Shown here piece by piece: positions 17,138 through 25,663 of a stretch of DNA of 64,000 nt (position 1 is the first letter of the stretch; every line of letters starts with the position of its first letter). The notes under the pieces were generated by a model. The model worked only from the letters and a program-made list of their open reading frames with translations. It was not told the DNA's origin and did not search any database. The position numbers and the translations under genes were made by a program. Source of the DNA: Winogradskyella sp. (GTDB taxonomy: Bacteria; Bacteroidota; Bacteroidia; Flavobacteriales; Flavobacteriaceae); the NCBI GenBank assembly GCA_002722255.1, contig PBLD01000009.1:167528-231527 (forward strand), in the 5' to 3' direction.

Positions 17138-17698
17138 ATGCAAAAACTAGTAGTAGTAAATATAAGACCACATTTAATAAGCTTTTTGTTCCAGGAACTA
17201 CATGGCCAAATACAAGCAGATGTAGAAGGAAAAAAAGTGAAGCTAGCAAAAGTATCACGCTCCTCATTGCTTGGGCAAATGATAGAAACTTTTGAAGCTT
17301 CAGCTGTACCTTACAAAAAAAGGACCAACTGCTACTCTATTTTTTTAAGAATAACAGAAGATGGTATAAAAGAAGGAGCGTTTCACGCTAAGACAGACCA
17401 TAATTATAAAGTATTAGAACTTTTAACGGAGCACGTTACTATTATCAACGACTTATTAGAAAGTATGTTCCGATTGTCTGCAGTAGAATATATAAAAGGC
17501 TATGTTAGAGGATCATCATCTTTAAATGCTGTAAATACAGCAATTAATGAGTTTATGAAGCTTCATAATTTATATGACACCGAATTAGATCCCGAAAGCC
17601 TTAGACGTATGTATTATAATGCCTTAAAAAAAAACCATAGCCTTTCTAGGTTGCAAAACCAAACATCTACCAGAAGCTTATACTACCATTCAGCCTAA
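17138..17698 (+). CDS. Conserved phage protein, possible DNA-binding regulator
   Basis: 186 residues, starts at the base after the lyase stop. Helical C-terminus with an HTH-like run (SSLNAVNTAINEFMKLHNLYDTELDPESLRRMYYNALKK). It lies directly before the first late promoter at 17699, which makes it a candidate late-gene regulator, but this rests on position only. Confidence 0.45.
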   Translation: MQKLVVVNIRPHLISFLFQELHGQIQADVEGKKVKLAKVSRSSLLGQMIETFEASAVPYKKRTNCYSIFLRITEDGIKEGAFHAKTDHNYKVLELLTEHVTIINDLLESMFRLSAVEYIKGYVRGSSSLNAVNTAINEFMKLHNLYDTELDPESLRRMYYNALKKNHSLSRLQNQTSTRSLYYHSA

Positions 17699-17738
17699 AC
17701 CATGTCACAGCAATATCAAAGTCACTAAAATATCTTTG
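17699..17738 (+). promoter_or_regulatory. Late promoter P1 (lysis block)
   Basis: ACCATGTCACAGCA at 17699-17712, 18 bp, then TATCTTTG at 17731-17738, a perfect TAnnTTTG. An inverted repeat (AGCAATATCAAAG with CTTTGAT...ATTGCT, 17709-17750) spans the spacer and -7 box and could act as an operator. The first 23 bp are identical to P2. The lysis genes start 51 bp downstream. Confidence 0.75.
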
Positions 17739-17788
17739 ATTCATATTGCTATTAATTGCTTTGAGGGAAGTAATAAAAATTTAAAGGC

Positions 17789-18061
17789 ATGGATAAAATC
17801 AGAGAAACTTTTTTAAAAAAGTATGGTGTTTGGGAATATGTATTGTTCCTGGTAGGTATTGCAATTCTTGGCAGAGTTGTTTACAGCATCATAATAGCAG
17901 ACTTCAAAACAATGACGTGGGATGAAATAGGGATAATCATATTATTTCTTTCTCTAGGTGTGTTAGCAGTTGCAAAACCGTTAGCCATTGCAGACTATGC
18001 GCGTAAAAAAGTAGGTTTAGAAACTAAGGATAAATCAAAAAATGAGCGAATCAATGATTAA
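17789..18061 (+). CDS. Holin-like membrane protein
   Basis: 90 residues with two hydrophobic helices (YVLFLVGIAILGRVVYSIIIA and IGIIILFLSLGVLAVA) and a charged C-terminus (DKSKNERIND). Size, topology and position just before the M15 endolysin fit a holin. Overlaps the next gene by 20 bp. Confidence 0.6.
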   Translation: MDKIRETFLKKYGVWEYVLFLVGIAILGRVVYSIIIADFKTMTWDEIGIIILFLSLGVLAVAKPLAIADYARKKVGLETKDKSKNERIND

Positions 18062-18245
18062 ATCAATAAGTGTAGCATTTATCTACCTACTCACTTTACC
18101 TATACTGCCACAGTTTTTAAGTATTGTTAGTAGTGCTGTTGTTATCATATACTTTCTAACGATGCTTAAGATTAATGCCGTTAACAAATTTTATAATGGC
18201 AGCTGGAGAATGTTTCTAAAATCATGGTTTAAAAAAAGAAAATAG
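18042..18245 (+). CDS. Small membrane protein of lysis block
   Basis: 67 residues with hydrophobic segments (SVAFIYLLTLPILPQFLSIV, AVVIIYFLTML) and a very basic tail (SWFKKRK). It may be a second holin or antiholin; the sequence does not distinguish these. Confidence 0.5.
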   Translation: MSESMIKSISVAFIYLLTLPILPQFLSIVSSAVVIIYFLTMLKINAVNKFYNGSWRMFLKSWFKKRK

Positions 18246-18246
18246 T

Positions 18247-18657
18247 ATGAGCCTGAGCCAAACACAGCGCATCTTTACAAGAAACATTGGTTGTTTAATC
18301 AATTATGCTTACGATGTATTAGAAATAGAAATGACCTTTGGAGAAGCGCATAGAACAAACTCGCAAATGTTGCTTAATTATTTTGGTTATAAAGTAGAGC
18401 GCGGAGGTAGTTTAGGCATTCGCCTGGTGAAATCCAAACAATTAAGCAAAGTATTGTATTCAAGTCATGGTGATCGTTTGGCTGTAGATTTTAATTTTTT
18501 TATAAACGGAAAGCTTACTTACGATTTTCATAAAATAAAACCATTAGGTGATTATTGGGAAAGCTTGCATCCAGATAATGTATGGGGTGGCGACTTTAAT
18601 AAAAACAATATTAAAGATGGTTTTGTTGATGTACCTCACTTTCAAATGAAAAAATAG
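18247..18657 (+). CDS. Endolysin, M15-family L-alanyl-D-glutamate/D-Ala peptidase
   Basis: 136 residues, a minimal VanY/M15-type zinc peptidase that cleaves peptidoglycan stem peptides. The expected zinc ligands are present: H74 and D81 in SSHGDRLAVDF and H131 in DVPHF near the C-terminus. GEAHRTNSQ near residue 32 is the usual upstream signature. No signal peptide, so release through a holin is expected. Confidence 0.85.
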   Translation: MSLSQTQRIFTRNIGCLINYAYDVLEIEMTFGEAHRTNSQMLLNYFGYKVERGGSLGIRLVKSKQLSKVLYSSHGDRLAVDFNFFINGKLTYDFHKIKPLGDYWESLHPDNVWGGDFNKNNIKDGFVDVPHFQMKK

Positions 18658-18663
18658 ATTATC

Positions 18664-19038
18664 ATGATAAAAGTTAATTGGAAAAACCTTACGGAAAACC
18701 TCATTATTACAGTAATAATTTTTATTGTAGGTGCATTTGTTGGTCACAAAGTCACAAAAATTACTTCAGAGTCTGTCGTAGAAATTCTTAAACCTACAAT
18801 AGACAAAGCTATTGATAAAGACACTGTAGAGAATAGCATCTATAATGCTATTAATAATAATTTTGAAAAGATAAAAAAATCAGATAGCCTTACGATTACT
18901 ATAGATCAGCAACCTGCTAACGACAATAGACCAACTACAACAGTAAATAAAGCAGAAGATTGTGTGGTTAACCAGTCTCAATTCGATGCTTTATCTGATG
19001 GTGAGAAACGCAGATTAAAGCGTTGGTTAAAAGATTAA
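18664..19038 (+). CDS. Spanin-like (Rz-like) membrane protein
   Basis: 124 residues: one N-terminal membrane segment (LIITVIIFIVGAFVGHKV) followed by a helical, then charged periplasmic-type region ending in RRLKRWLKD. It sits at the end of the lysis block after the endolysin, the usual place for an inner-membrane spanin. No separate lipoprotein spanin was seen. Confidence 0.5.
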   Translation: MIKVNWKNLTENLIITVIIFIVGAFVGHKVTKITSESVVEILKPTIDKAIDKDTVENSIYNAINNNFEKIKKSDSLTITIDQQPANDNRPTTTVNKAEDCVVNQSQFDALSDGEKRRLKRWLKD

Positions 19039-19150
19039 GAAATCATCTTAAAAATTCATCACTACTACCAGTCACTAGCCATAAGCCTATAAGCCAACAG
19101 GCTATAAAAAAAAGTATTTTTAAAACGACCATTTCCAAAAATAGTCAAAA

Positions 19151-19190
19151 ACCATGTCACAGCAATATCAAAGGCGCTTCCTTTTATTTG
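19151..19190 (+). promoter_or_regulatory. Late promoter P2 (protease/capsid block)
   Basis: ACCATGTCACAGCA at 19151-19164, 18 bp, then TTTATTTG at 19183-19190 (one mismatch to TAnnTTTG). The protease ATG at 19195 is only 5 bp after the -7 box, so the transcript may be leaderless. I see no gene in 19039-19150. Confidence 0.75.
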
Positions 19191-19194
19191 TTGT

Positions 19195-20097
19195 ATGAAT
19201 ACATTTTCAGGTCAATTTATAGATAATAGAACGGTTTTAAATGAAATTTTAACTGGTCAATGGTTGATAAGTCATTCAGGACTTTTACAGCTAGGTCATT
19301 TCTTTCAGCATTTAGATCCTCATGCAAAATCATCATCAAGTGAAAAAGAAGAACGTCAGCTTCTATCATTTTTCAATTCAGATTATGTACGTATAGCACC
19401 TCGTAATGTAGACGAAATACCAGAAGGTACAATCGCTACTATTAATATGGTTGGTCCAATGACAAAATATAGCAGTTGGTGGATGCTTGGTGCCAATGAA
19501 GTGATATGGCAATTAGATTTTCTTAATAACATACCAAATGTAAAGTCTATAGTAGCTTATATAGATGGTCCTGGTGGTGCTGTTTCAGCAATACCATCGT
19601 TTATAGATTTTGCAAAACGAAAAAAGAAGCCAATCGTTGCGCTTTGTGACGCATCGTTAAGTCTTCATCGTTGGATACCTGATGCCATAGCAGATTATCA
19701 AATGGCAGATAATAATATTTCAGCAAGGTTTGGTAGTATTGGTGTAGTGAGCTCTTGGATGGATGCAACTAAATATTACGAAGAAATGGGTGTAAAAATC
19801 CATGAAGTCTATCCTGAAGAGTCCAAACACAAAAATGAAATTTGGCGTGCTATTAAAGAAGATGAGGAAAAAGGAAAAGAGATGCTAAGGAAAATGCACC
19901 TCTCACCTATGGCTATAAAATTTCAGGAAGCCGTAAAAGCTGCACATCCAAATCTAATTGAAGAAGAAGGTGTGTTAACCGGACGAACGTTCGGTACAGA
20001 GGATGCCATTAGAATTGGTATGATTAACAAACAAGGCAATATGATAGAAGCCATGCAAGTAGCAAATGCATTGGCAGAAGCGTATAGTATAAATTAA
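19195..20097 (+). CDS. S49 (SppA/ClpP-fold) phage prohead protease
   Basis: 300 residues. IATINMVGPM starts the fold; AYIDGPGGAVSAIPSFIDF and the later RFGSIGVVSSWMDATKYYEEMGVKIHEVY are family signatures. The expected serine region reads CDASLSLHRWIPDAIAD, and SLSL is the likely nucleophile site, though the usual S-x-G-Y pattern is altered. Directly upstream of the major capsid gene, so it probably matures capsid precursors. Confidence 0.85.
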   Translation: MNTFSGQFIDNRTVLNEILTGQWLISHSGLLQLGHFFQHLDPHAKSSSSEKEERQLLSFFNSDYVRIAPRNVDEIPEGTIATINMVGPMTKYSSWWMLGANEVIWQLDFLNNIPNVKSIVAYIDGPGGAVSAIPSFIDFAKRKKKPIVALCDASLSLHRWIPDAIADYQMADNNISARFGSIGVVSSWMDATKYYEEMGVKIHEVYPEESKHKNEIWRAIKEDEEKGKEMLRKMHLSPMAIKFQEAVKAAHPNLIEEEGVLTGRTFGTEDAIRIGMINKQGNMIEAMQVANALAEAYSIN

Positions 20098-20121
20098 TTA
20101 ATAACCCAAAACAGAAACATT

Positions 20122-22260
20122 ATGTTTAAAAAATTTCAGGCTATGTACGCGTTTATGCTAGCGTTTTTAAAAGCCGAATCATTAATCGAAGATGGTAAGT
20201 TAAACTTATCAGAAAAAGACCTTCAAAGCATGCAAGATACTTTAGGCGAAAAAGTAAAACTATCTGAGGTTGTAGACGCTATGAACAAAGAATTAGCAGA
20301 CATGGCCAAAGATGATGATGGTGAAGATCAACAATTAGTTGATTTAAAAAAGGAAGCTATGGAAATGCTTTTAGCTCATGGCTTATCTCAAGAAGATACA
20401 GAACAGGCTGCAGAAAATCCTCAAGCTACAACAGATCCTGATATGAAGCAACTTTTAGCAGGACTTATTGAGCACAATAAGAAAACTGATAAAATGATTG
20501 AGCAATTAATGAAAGAGCCAGAAGTAGACTCTCCATTAGCTTCAGGAAAACGCGATAATTTAAAAAATATGCATAGTAAAACACACTTTTTAGGTACAGG
20601 TAAAGCGTGGGATGCCTTTGAAGACAGACCATGGAACCAAGCTGCAGCAGGTTTAATTAAAGACTTTAATGTTGGTTCTTTATCAAAAGTAGAAGTTCAA
20701 AAATTAAATGATGATGCAGACTTATATGTACGCGAGGTTAATGCAGACCTTAACTCATTAGAGCGCGATAATGCAGGTTTACCTCCATTTTGGAAAGTTA
20801 TTACCAACGTTGTAGATAAAATTGCAGATGGTAATATTGTTTCTGGCGAAGTAACGCAAGCCCGTAAAAAGAATTGGTTACCAAAAGGTAAGCAAATGAA
20901 TCAGCCAGAAGAGTCGCAAATTTTCCCAGTGCAAATAGATTTAGAATTTGCTGGTTACACCTTACAAGATTTATTAACGTCTTGGATTTCTTCTTACAAT
21001 AAGGAAGGCTCTCAAGCTTATAAAATGAGCTTTGTACGTTACTTAATCTCTGAGTTAATGAAAAAAGCACGTCAAGAAGACCGTAAGGTAGCTATTAATG
21101 GTGTGTATGTAAAAACTCCAGATACTTCTGAGGTAGCAGGTAGAGCAATTAACAGAGGTGATGGTATTATCTATAAGTTATGGAGAGCATTTTGGATAGA
21201 TAAAAAATTCAAAGTGGCTAATGTCGCTGCACCTACAGCGCAAAATATTGTAGACCATGTACCAGAAGTTATTGAAGCAAACCTTAAAGAAGAAGATAAA
21301 AACCAAGATGGTTTAGTATTTTACTTATCACCTTCCTGGTTAAGAAAATACAAGTCTCGTAAACGTCAACTGTTTGGTTTAGATAATGATTACACAGGCG
21401 AAAAGCTAATGGAAATCGAAAACTATCCAAACATTAGATTCTATCCATTAAGAGATTTAGAAGGTTCAGACTTCATGTTTATCACAGATGATAATAATAT
21501 TGATTTGTTAGAGAATATTCCTGGTGAAAAATCCTTATTGCATTTCGAGATGCTTAAGCGTATTCTTTACATCTTTGGTGACTACAAGTTTGGTGTAAGA
21601 TTTAAGCATATTGGTACTAAGGTAAAAGATGAAGATCCTGCTGCATTTAAAGTGCAAACGGTTTGGGCAAATATGCCTCCTTATTTACACGATAGTTTTG
21701 TGCAAATCTACGATGACACTACAGGAGAAGTTACCATTCCTTATTCTACAGTACAAGTAGCAGCAGATTGGGCTACTAATATTACTGATATTAAAGGTAC
21801 ATATGCAGGGCAAGTTGTAAAGCTTAGAGGTACAGCTGGTGTTTCTGGAAATGTGGTAAGTACCGGAAACATGACTTTAGATAGCACCTTTGCGCTTTCT
21901 TCAGGAGGTACTTTGACGTTGTTTGTCAATGACGATTTAACCTTAACAGAAATATCACGTACTACTGAGGCGCCTTCAAATGATGAAGAGCCAGCAACAT
22001 ATGTAGACTCTATTGATGCTACAGAAGGTACCGAATTTAATTTTGCAGGTGGTGGCGCTAATACTTTAGATGAAATCTTAGAAGGTTTTGAAGGTCAGCA
22101 AATCAAAGTGAATGGTGGTGCTGGTGGTGCTGTAACTATCAATGATGTAACTGGTAATATAGAAGTGGCTTCACAAGCTGTATTAGCCAATGCTGCTGAT
22201 AACATCACCTTTGTTAAGGTAGATGGTGTATGGACCGAAGTTGCAAGAACTATCGCCTAA
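20122..22260 (+). CDS. Major capsid protein with scaffold-like N-terminus and repeated C-terminal domains
   Basis: 712 residues, long for a capsid protein. Residues 1-~140 are acidic and helical (DGKLNLSEKDLQSMQDTLGEKVKL ..., MKQLLAGLIEHNKKTDK), resembling an internal scaffold or delta domain that the adjacent S49 protease could remove. The central ~400 residues (FWKVITNVVDKIADGNIV, YPNIRFYPLRDLEGSDFMFITDD) fit a HK97-type capsid body. The last ~165 residues contain two related beta domains of ~75 residues, each ending in TE(I/V)xRT, likely exposed on the capsid. Confidence 0.75.
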   Translation: MFKKFQAMYAFMLAFLKAESLIEDGKLNLSEKDLQSMQDTLGEKVKLSEVVDAMNKELADMAKDDDGEDQQLVDLKKEAMEMLLAHGLSQEDTEQAAENPQATTDPDMKQLLAGLIEHNKKTDKMIEQLMKEPEVDSPLASGKRDNLKNMHSKTHFLGTGKAWDAFEDRPWNQAAAGLIKDFNVGSLSKVEVQKLNDDADLYVREVNADLNSLERDNAGLPPFWKVITNVVDKIADGNIVSGEVTQARKKNWLPKGKQMNQPEESQIFPVQIDLEFAGYTLQDLLTSWISSYNKEGSQAYKMSFVRYLISELMKKARQEDRKVAINGVYVKTPDTSEVAGRAINRGDGIIYKLWRAFWIDKKFKVANVAAPTAQNIVDHVPEVIEANLKEEDKNQDGLVFYLSPSWLRKYKSRKRQLFGLDNDYTGEKLMEIENYPNIRFYPLRDLEGSDFMFITDDNNIDLLENIPGEKSLLHFEMLKRILYIFGDYKFGVRFKHIGTKVKDEDPAAFKVQTVWANMPPYLHDSFVQIYDDTTGEVTIPYSTVQVAADWATNITDIKGTYAGQVVKLRGTAGVSGNVVSTGNMTLDSTFALSSGGTLTLFVNDDLTLTEISRTTEAPSNDEEPATYVDSIDATEGTEFNFAGGGANTLDEILEGFEGQQIKVNGGAGGAVTINDVTGNIEVASQAVLANAADNITFVKVDGVWTEVARTIA

Positions 22261-22277
22261 GTAAATGTATAATCAAT

Positions 22278-22297
22278 GCCTCGGCTTAGGTCGAGGC
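22278..22297 (+). other. RNA hairpin between capsid and next gene
   Basis: GCCTCG-GCTTAGGT-CGAGGC forms a 6-bp GC-rich stem without a T tract. It may stabilise or process the capsid mRNA rather than terminate it. Confidence 0.45.
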
Positions 22298-22315
22298 TCT
22301 TAAAATATTTTAATT

Positions 22316-23134
22316 ATGTACGAATTTCAAGACGTAAATAAACCAGCTACTGCAGGTGCAGGTGCATCTACACCAAAGGATCCTAATGTTCATATTGTAA
22401 GAACAAAAGATGTCTTAACATGGCCAGCTAGAAACGCTAAAGGTGTGTTAGCTGTTGGCGATTTAGTTATGAAGCCAGGTAAAACTGCTATATCAGTTTA
22501 CATGACAGGTGTAAACCAAAAACCAAACTTTGCTACTGAAGGAGATGTAGATAAAGAACAGATAAAGCAAAAGTTTGAAGCGACGCATCCTGGTGATGAG
22601 TTAGAAGCGCATGAGTTTTACCAAAATAACCTAGGTGAAGACCTTGTTATTTTTTATGGTAACTGTGCAGACAGCTCAAAAAGAATGTATGGTACACCAT
22701 GTGCACCTTTAAGAATGAAAGGTGACTTTATGGATGATAAAGATGGTAGAGGCTTCAACTTTAACTTTGAGCAAATACAAGGCACACGCTTTGTTCCTGC
22801 ACATTATAACGGTAACATCCCAACAGCTGCTCCAGCGGCTACAGATGTATCTATAGATATGTTGGCGGCTACAGGCTACCAATACAAGGTAGAGGCTTTA
22901 GATACTACAGCTGCGATTACCATACCAACATTCGATTTGGTACATGGTGATACAGTAACCTTAATTGGTTCTGGTGGTGCTGATCCTGCGACCTTAAGTT
23001 CTGGTGATGCTACTGGTGCTACAGTACTATTAAATGATGACCAAGATTGGACAGCTTTAGAAAATGCAACCATTTCTTTTGAAGTGTTTGACAATGGAGC
23101 GACCATGTATTTAATAGAAAAAAACAGAAGTTAG
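22316..23134 (+). CDS. Capsid-associated (decoration-type) or tail-tube protein
   Basis: 272 residues. Not confidently assigned. The C-terminal ~75 residues (FDLVHGDTVTLIGSGG ... LENATISFEVFDNGATMYLIEKNR) follow the same beta pattern as the repeats at the end of the capsid protein, suggesting a shared decorating domain. Expressed with the capsid gene and followed by a strong terminator. Confidence 0.5.
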   Translation: MYEFQDVNKPATAGAGASTPKDPNVHIVRTKDVLTWPARNAKGVLAVGDLVMKPGKTAISVYMTGVNQKPNFATEGDVDKEQIKQKFEATHPGDELEAHEFYQNNLGEDLVIFYGNCADSSKRMYGTPCAPLRMKGDFMDDKDGRGFNFNFEQIQGTRFVPAHYNGNIPTAAPAATDVSIDMLAATGYQYKVEALDTTAAITIPTFDLVHGDTVTLIGSGGADPATLSSGDATGATVLLNDDQDWTALENATISFEVFDNGATMYLIEKNRS

Positions 23135-23164
23135 TTGATTGTTAGTTTTTTTAATTTTGAGTTG

Positions 23165-23197
23165 AAAAAGTCCTGTGTAATGCAGGACTTTTTTTTT
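23165..23197 (+). terminator. Terminator closing the capsid block
   Basis: AAAAAGTCCTG/CAGGACTTTTT, an 11-bp stem with a 7-nt loop, followed by T7. It lies 9 bp before late promoter P3, a clear block boundary. Confidence 0.9.
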
Positions 23198-23205
23198 GTG
23201 GTGTA

Positions 23206-23245
23206 ACCATGTCACAGCAACACCCAATAATTGCAATTACATTGC
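23206..23245 (+). promoter_or_regulatory. Late promoter P3 (packaging block)
   Basis: ACCATGTCACAGCA at 23206-23219, 18 bp, then TACATTGC at 23238-23245 (partial match to TAnnTTTG). It directly follows a terminator, so a new transcript must start here for the downstream genes. First gene ATG at 23279. Confidence 0.75.
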
Positions 23246-23278
23246 AGTCTCTAGAGATAAAACTTTAAATACATACGT

Positions 23279-24277
23279 ATGAAAACTAAAGACAAAAATG
23301 CAGTGTTAGAACTGTTGGCCAGTCACCCAAAAGCGCCAAAAGCGCGTTATAAAGGTCTGGTTGAAAAATTAAAGGAATTAGATGGTGCCACACCATCGCA
23401 AAAGCGTTTTTATAATGCCGCAATGTATTCGCCTGTAAACCTAGAAGGCTTAGAATACGACCTTAAGAAACTTTGTGGTATTACAGATCGCGAGGTTAAG
23501 AAACTTGTGTCTGCAAACAAGCAAGAAGTTAAAGACCTAGACGTTATTGTAGAGCTTCCTGAAGAAATTGTAGAGCGACTAAAACAGGTAAACCTTGAGG
23601 AATTAAACTACAATTCTGAGTTAAAGCCATTAGCAAAAAATATATCTGAAGCTCTAGGTGTAGAGCCTACAAGCCAAAAGAAAGTAGATCTTATTGCTTT
23701 TATAGATGGCTTTATTCCAAAAGAACCTACTCAAGAAGAATTAGCAACTGCGTTTACAGAGGCGCTATCTGCTGCTCCTGAGGACGTAAAACAAGGTTTA
23801 AAAATCAGAGAGCTTTATCCATTCTTAAACGATGATGATTGTCCGGATGAATTCCACACTCTTACAGGTAAGATGGTTTCAGCTTATATTAACTGGAAAG
23901 AAGGACGTGAAGAGCTTAAGGCTTTGGTAGAAGCAGGTGTTTCTAATGAAGAGATTTATGCTATAGCTAACAAGGTTGTAGCAGATTTTAAACTCAACTT
24001 AGATTGCCATGATGAGCTGACGCATTACCAAGAGCACAAACAAATCTTAGGTAAGCATCCAATTTTTGCAGAAAAGATGCTAGAAGAAGCAGTTAATGCT
24101 TTGGGAACGGTTGAGTTAACTAAGCGTCAAAAAAATCTGCGTAGCTACATTAGTAGAGATCAGAAAGCTTTTGATAAAATGGACGATGGAGAAGCAAAGG
24201 ATAAGTTTGGAGAAAAGCTGCAGACTTGGAAAGATGAGTTAAACCTTGTAGATGCTCGATTAGAAAAAATAAGCTAG
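23279..24277 (+). CDS. Phage protein of packaging block, unknown function
   Basis: 332 residues, highly charged and helical with no membrane segment or enzyme motif that I recognise (KARYKGLVEKLKELDGATPSQKRFY, ELYPFLNDDDCPDEFHTLTGKMVSAYINW). First gene after P3 and 4 bp before the PLD-like gene. Confidence 0.5.
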   Translation: MKTKDKNAVLELLASHPKAPKARYKGLVEKLKELDGATPSQKRFYNAAMYSPVNLEGLEYDLKKLCGITDREVKKLVSANKQEVKDLDVIVELPEEIVERLKQVNLEELNYNSELKPLAKNISEALGVEPTSQKKVDLIAFIDGFIPKEPTQEELATAFTEALSAAPEDVKQGLKIRELYPFLNDDDCPDEFHTLTGKMVSAYINWKEGREELKALVEAGVSNEEIYAIANKVVADFKLNLDCHDELTHYQEHKQILGKHPIFAEKMLEEAVNALGTVELTKRQKNLRSYISRDQKAFDKMDDGEAKDKFGEKLQTWKDELNLVDARLEKIS

Positions 24278-24281
24278 TTCT

Positions 24282-24905
24282 TTGAATAAATTTTTCACAC
24301 TTCCAGACAATGATGCTAAAAAGGTGCCTGAGTCATCATCTTCTGGAAGTTTTGTTTCTAAATACCTGGCAGCGCATTACCAAAAAGTTGCCGCTGTAAA
24401 AAAAGACTTGAAACGTCTCCCTGAGCGAGAAGAGTTCTTTTTCTTACAGAGTGATAACTCCTTTAATGCCTTTACGTTTATTCCGGTGGTTTTAGAGCAT
24501 CAAACAGCAAAACATTTGTATGCTACCACCTACTCTATTAATAAACGAGTGATAAATGCATTAGTGGAGTTGCATCAAAACGGATTGGTGGATGAAATAA
24601 CGCTTTTAGTTAGCGACACGTTGCTGAGGCGCAATCCAGTGACAACAGATTTGCTCGCTGCAGTTAATCGTGAGTACGCTAATATAAATGTGTTATTCGC
24701 TTGGGTACATGCCAAGGTATGCCTTATAGAAACAAAAGACGCTCACTATGTTATTGAAGGCTCAGGCAACTGGTCCGAAAATGCATATTACGAACAATAT
24801 CTATTTGCCAATTGCGCCAATTTATTTGCGTTTCGTAAAAAATTAATTACCGAGGTGCAAATTAGACATAAGGCGATTAATGGAAGTATAATTAAAATTG
24901 AATAA
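24282..24905 (+). CDS. Phospholipase D-like (Nuc-type) phage protein
   Basis: 207 residues with a TTG start. It carries one HKD-like site: H143 and K145 (VHAKVCLIE), followed by EGSGNWSENAYYEQ at 159-172. ATTYSIN near residue 81 matches the first strand of the fold. Single-motif members act as dimeric nucleases, so a DNA-processing role beside the terminase is plausible. The conserved acidic residue after HxK was not confirmed. Confidence 0.65.
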   Translation: MNKFFTLPDNDAKKVPESSSSGSFVSKYLAAHYQKVAAVKKDLKRLPEREEFFFLQSDNSFNAFTFIPVVLEHQTAKHLYATTYSINKRVINALVELHQNGLVDEITLLVSDTLLRRNPVTTDLLAAVNREYANINVLFAWVHAKVCLIETKDAHYVIEGSGNWSENAYYEQYLFANCANLFAFRKKLITEVQIRHKAINGSIIKIE

Positions 24906-24907
24906 TC

Positions 24908-25057
24908 ATGACTTACACAAGAGAACAATTAATTAAAGCGCAACATAAGTACAATACTGAATGGCGTAAAAACCCTTAAAATTTTTCAGACGATGTTGGT
25001 GAAACGGTTGAGGATGCTGAAAATCAAGTAGACTATTTGTTGTCTTTGGTAGAATAA
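24908..25057 (+). pseudogene. Small phage gene broken by an in-frame stop
   Basis: A reading frame starts at ATG 24908 (MTYTREQLIKAQHKYNTEWRKNP), meets TAA at 24977-24979, and continues in the same frame with a plausible acidic C-terminus (NFSDDVGETVEDAENQVDYLLSLVE) to TAA 25055-25057. The halves together give a ~49-residue protein of a kind common in Bacteroidota phages as I recall. A single base change would restore it. The gene spacing also supports one original gene. Confidence 0.6.
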
Positions 25058-25073
25058 TTAAAATACAATTAGG

Positions 25074-25289
25074 ATGTCAAATCATTTGTTACCAAAAGGA
25101 ATCATTCCAGAAAGAATACATCATTTCTCAAGAAAAGAAGATTTAAAAGAAGCTATAATACGTTATCTAAACGCAGAGCTGCAAGTGCCTGAACAATGGA
25201 TAGAAGAGCATAACAGGTTGGTAAATCAAGGGTACATTTCTTTAGAAGCTTCAGAACTTAGAAAAAAATATCCACATGTTTCTCAATGA
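25074..25289 (+). CDS. Small phage protein, unknown function
   Basis: 71 residues (MSNHLLPKGIIPERIHHFSRKEDLKEAIIRYLNAELQ...). Charged, helical in the second half. Not recognised; lies in the packaging block. Confidence 0.5.
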   Translation: MSNHLLPKGIIPERIHHFSRKEDLKEAIIRYLNAELQVPEQWIEEHNRLVNQGYISLEASELRKKYPHVSQ

Positions 25290-25330
25290 TAGAAAATATC
25301 ATATAAGCACTTATTTAGTATTCAAAAGTA

Positions 25331-25663
25331 ATGACTGAAGACAACAAAACAAACTCACAAGACCTCTCAGAGCTCACCCTAGAGCAAACCATAGAGCGTT
25401 TGGCAGCTGTTAATTATAGCTACGACGAAATGGCCATATACGTAGGTATGAAAAAAAGCGCCTTTCGTAAAGAAGCCACTACTGAAGATTCTGCGATATG
25501 GACTGCTATACAGCGTGGGCGTCTTCAGGCCGATTTTGAGATTAGTGATAAGTTGTCTCAAAATGCCAGGTCTGGTAACATTACTGCAGTACAACAGTTT
25601 GAAAAGATTAAAGAGCAAAAGCATGTAGAAAATATAAAATCCATCATCTTCTATGGCGAGTAA
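25331..25663 (+). CDS. HTH protein, candidate small terminase subunit
   Basis: 110 residues with an N-terminal helix-turn-helix (YSYDEMAIYVGMKKSAFRKEA) followed by a helical region (AIQRGRLQADFEISDKLSQNARSGNITAVQQFEKIKEQK), the architecture of terminase small subunits. Its 3' end overlaps the next gene by 11 bp. Confidence 0.6.
   Translation: MTEDNKTNSQDLSELTLEQTIERLAAVNYSYDEMAIYVGMKKSAFRKEATTEDSAIWTAIQRGRLQADFEISDKLSQNARSGNITAVQQFEKIKEQKHVENIKSIIFYGE

Noticed and set aside
19075-19110. AGCCT...AGGCT as a terminator of the lysis block
   Set aside because: Only a 5-bp stem with a 10-nt loop, followed by A rather than T on the plus strand.
19023-19226. A 67-codon reading frame between lysis and protease blocks
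   Set aside because: It overlaps the spanin-like gene, late promoter P2 and the protease start, and its composition looks non-coding.
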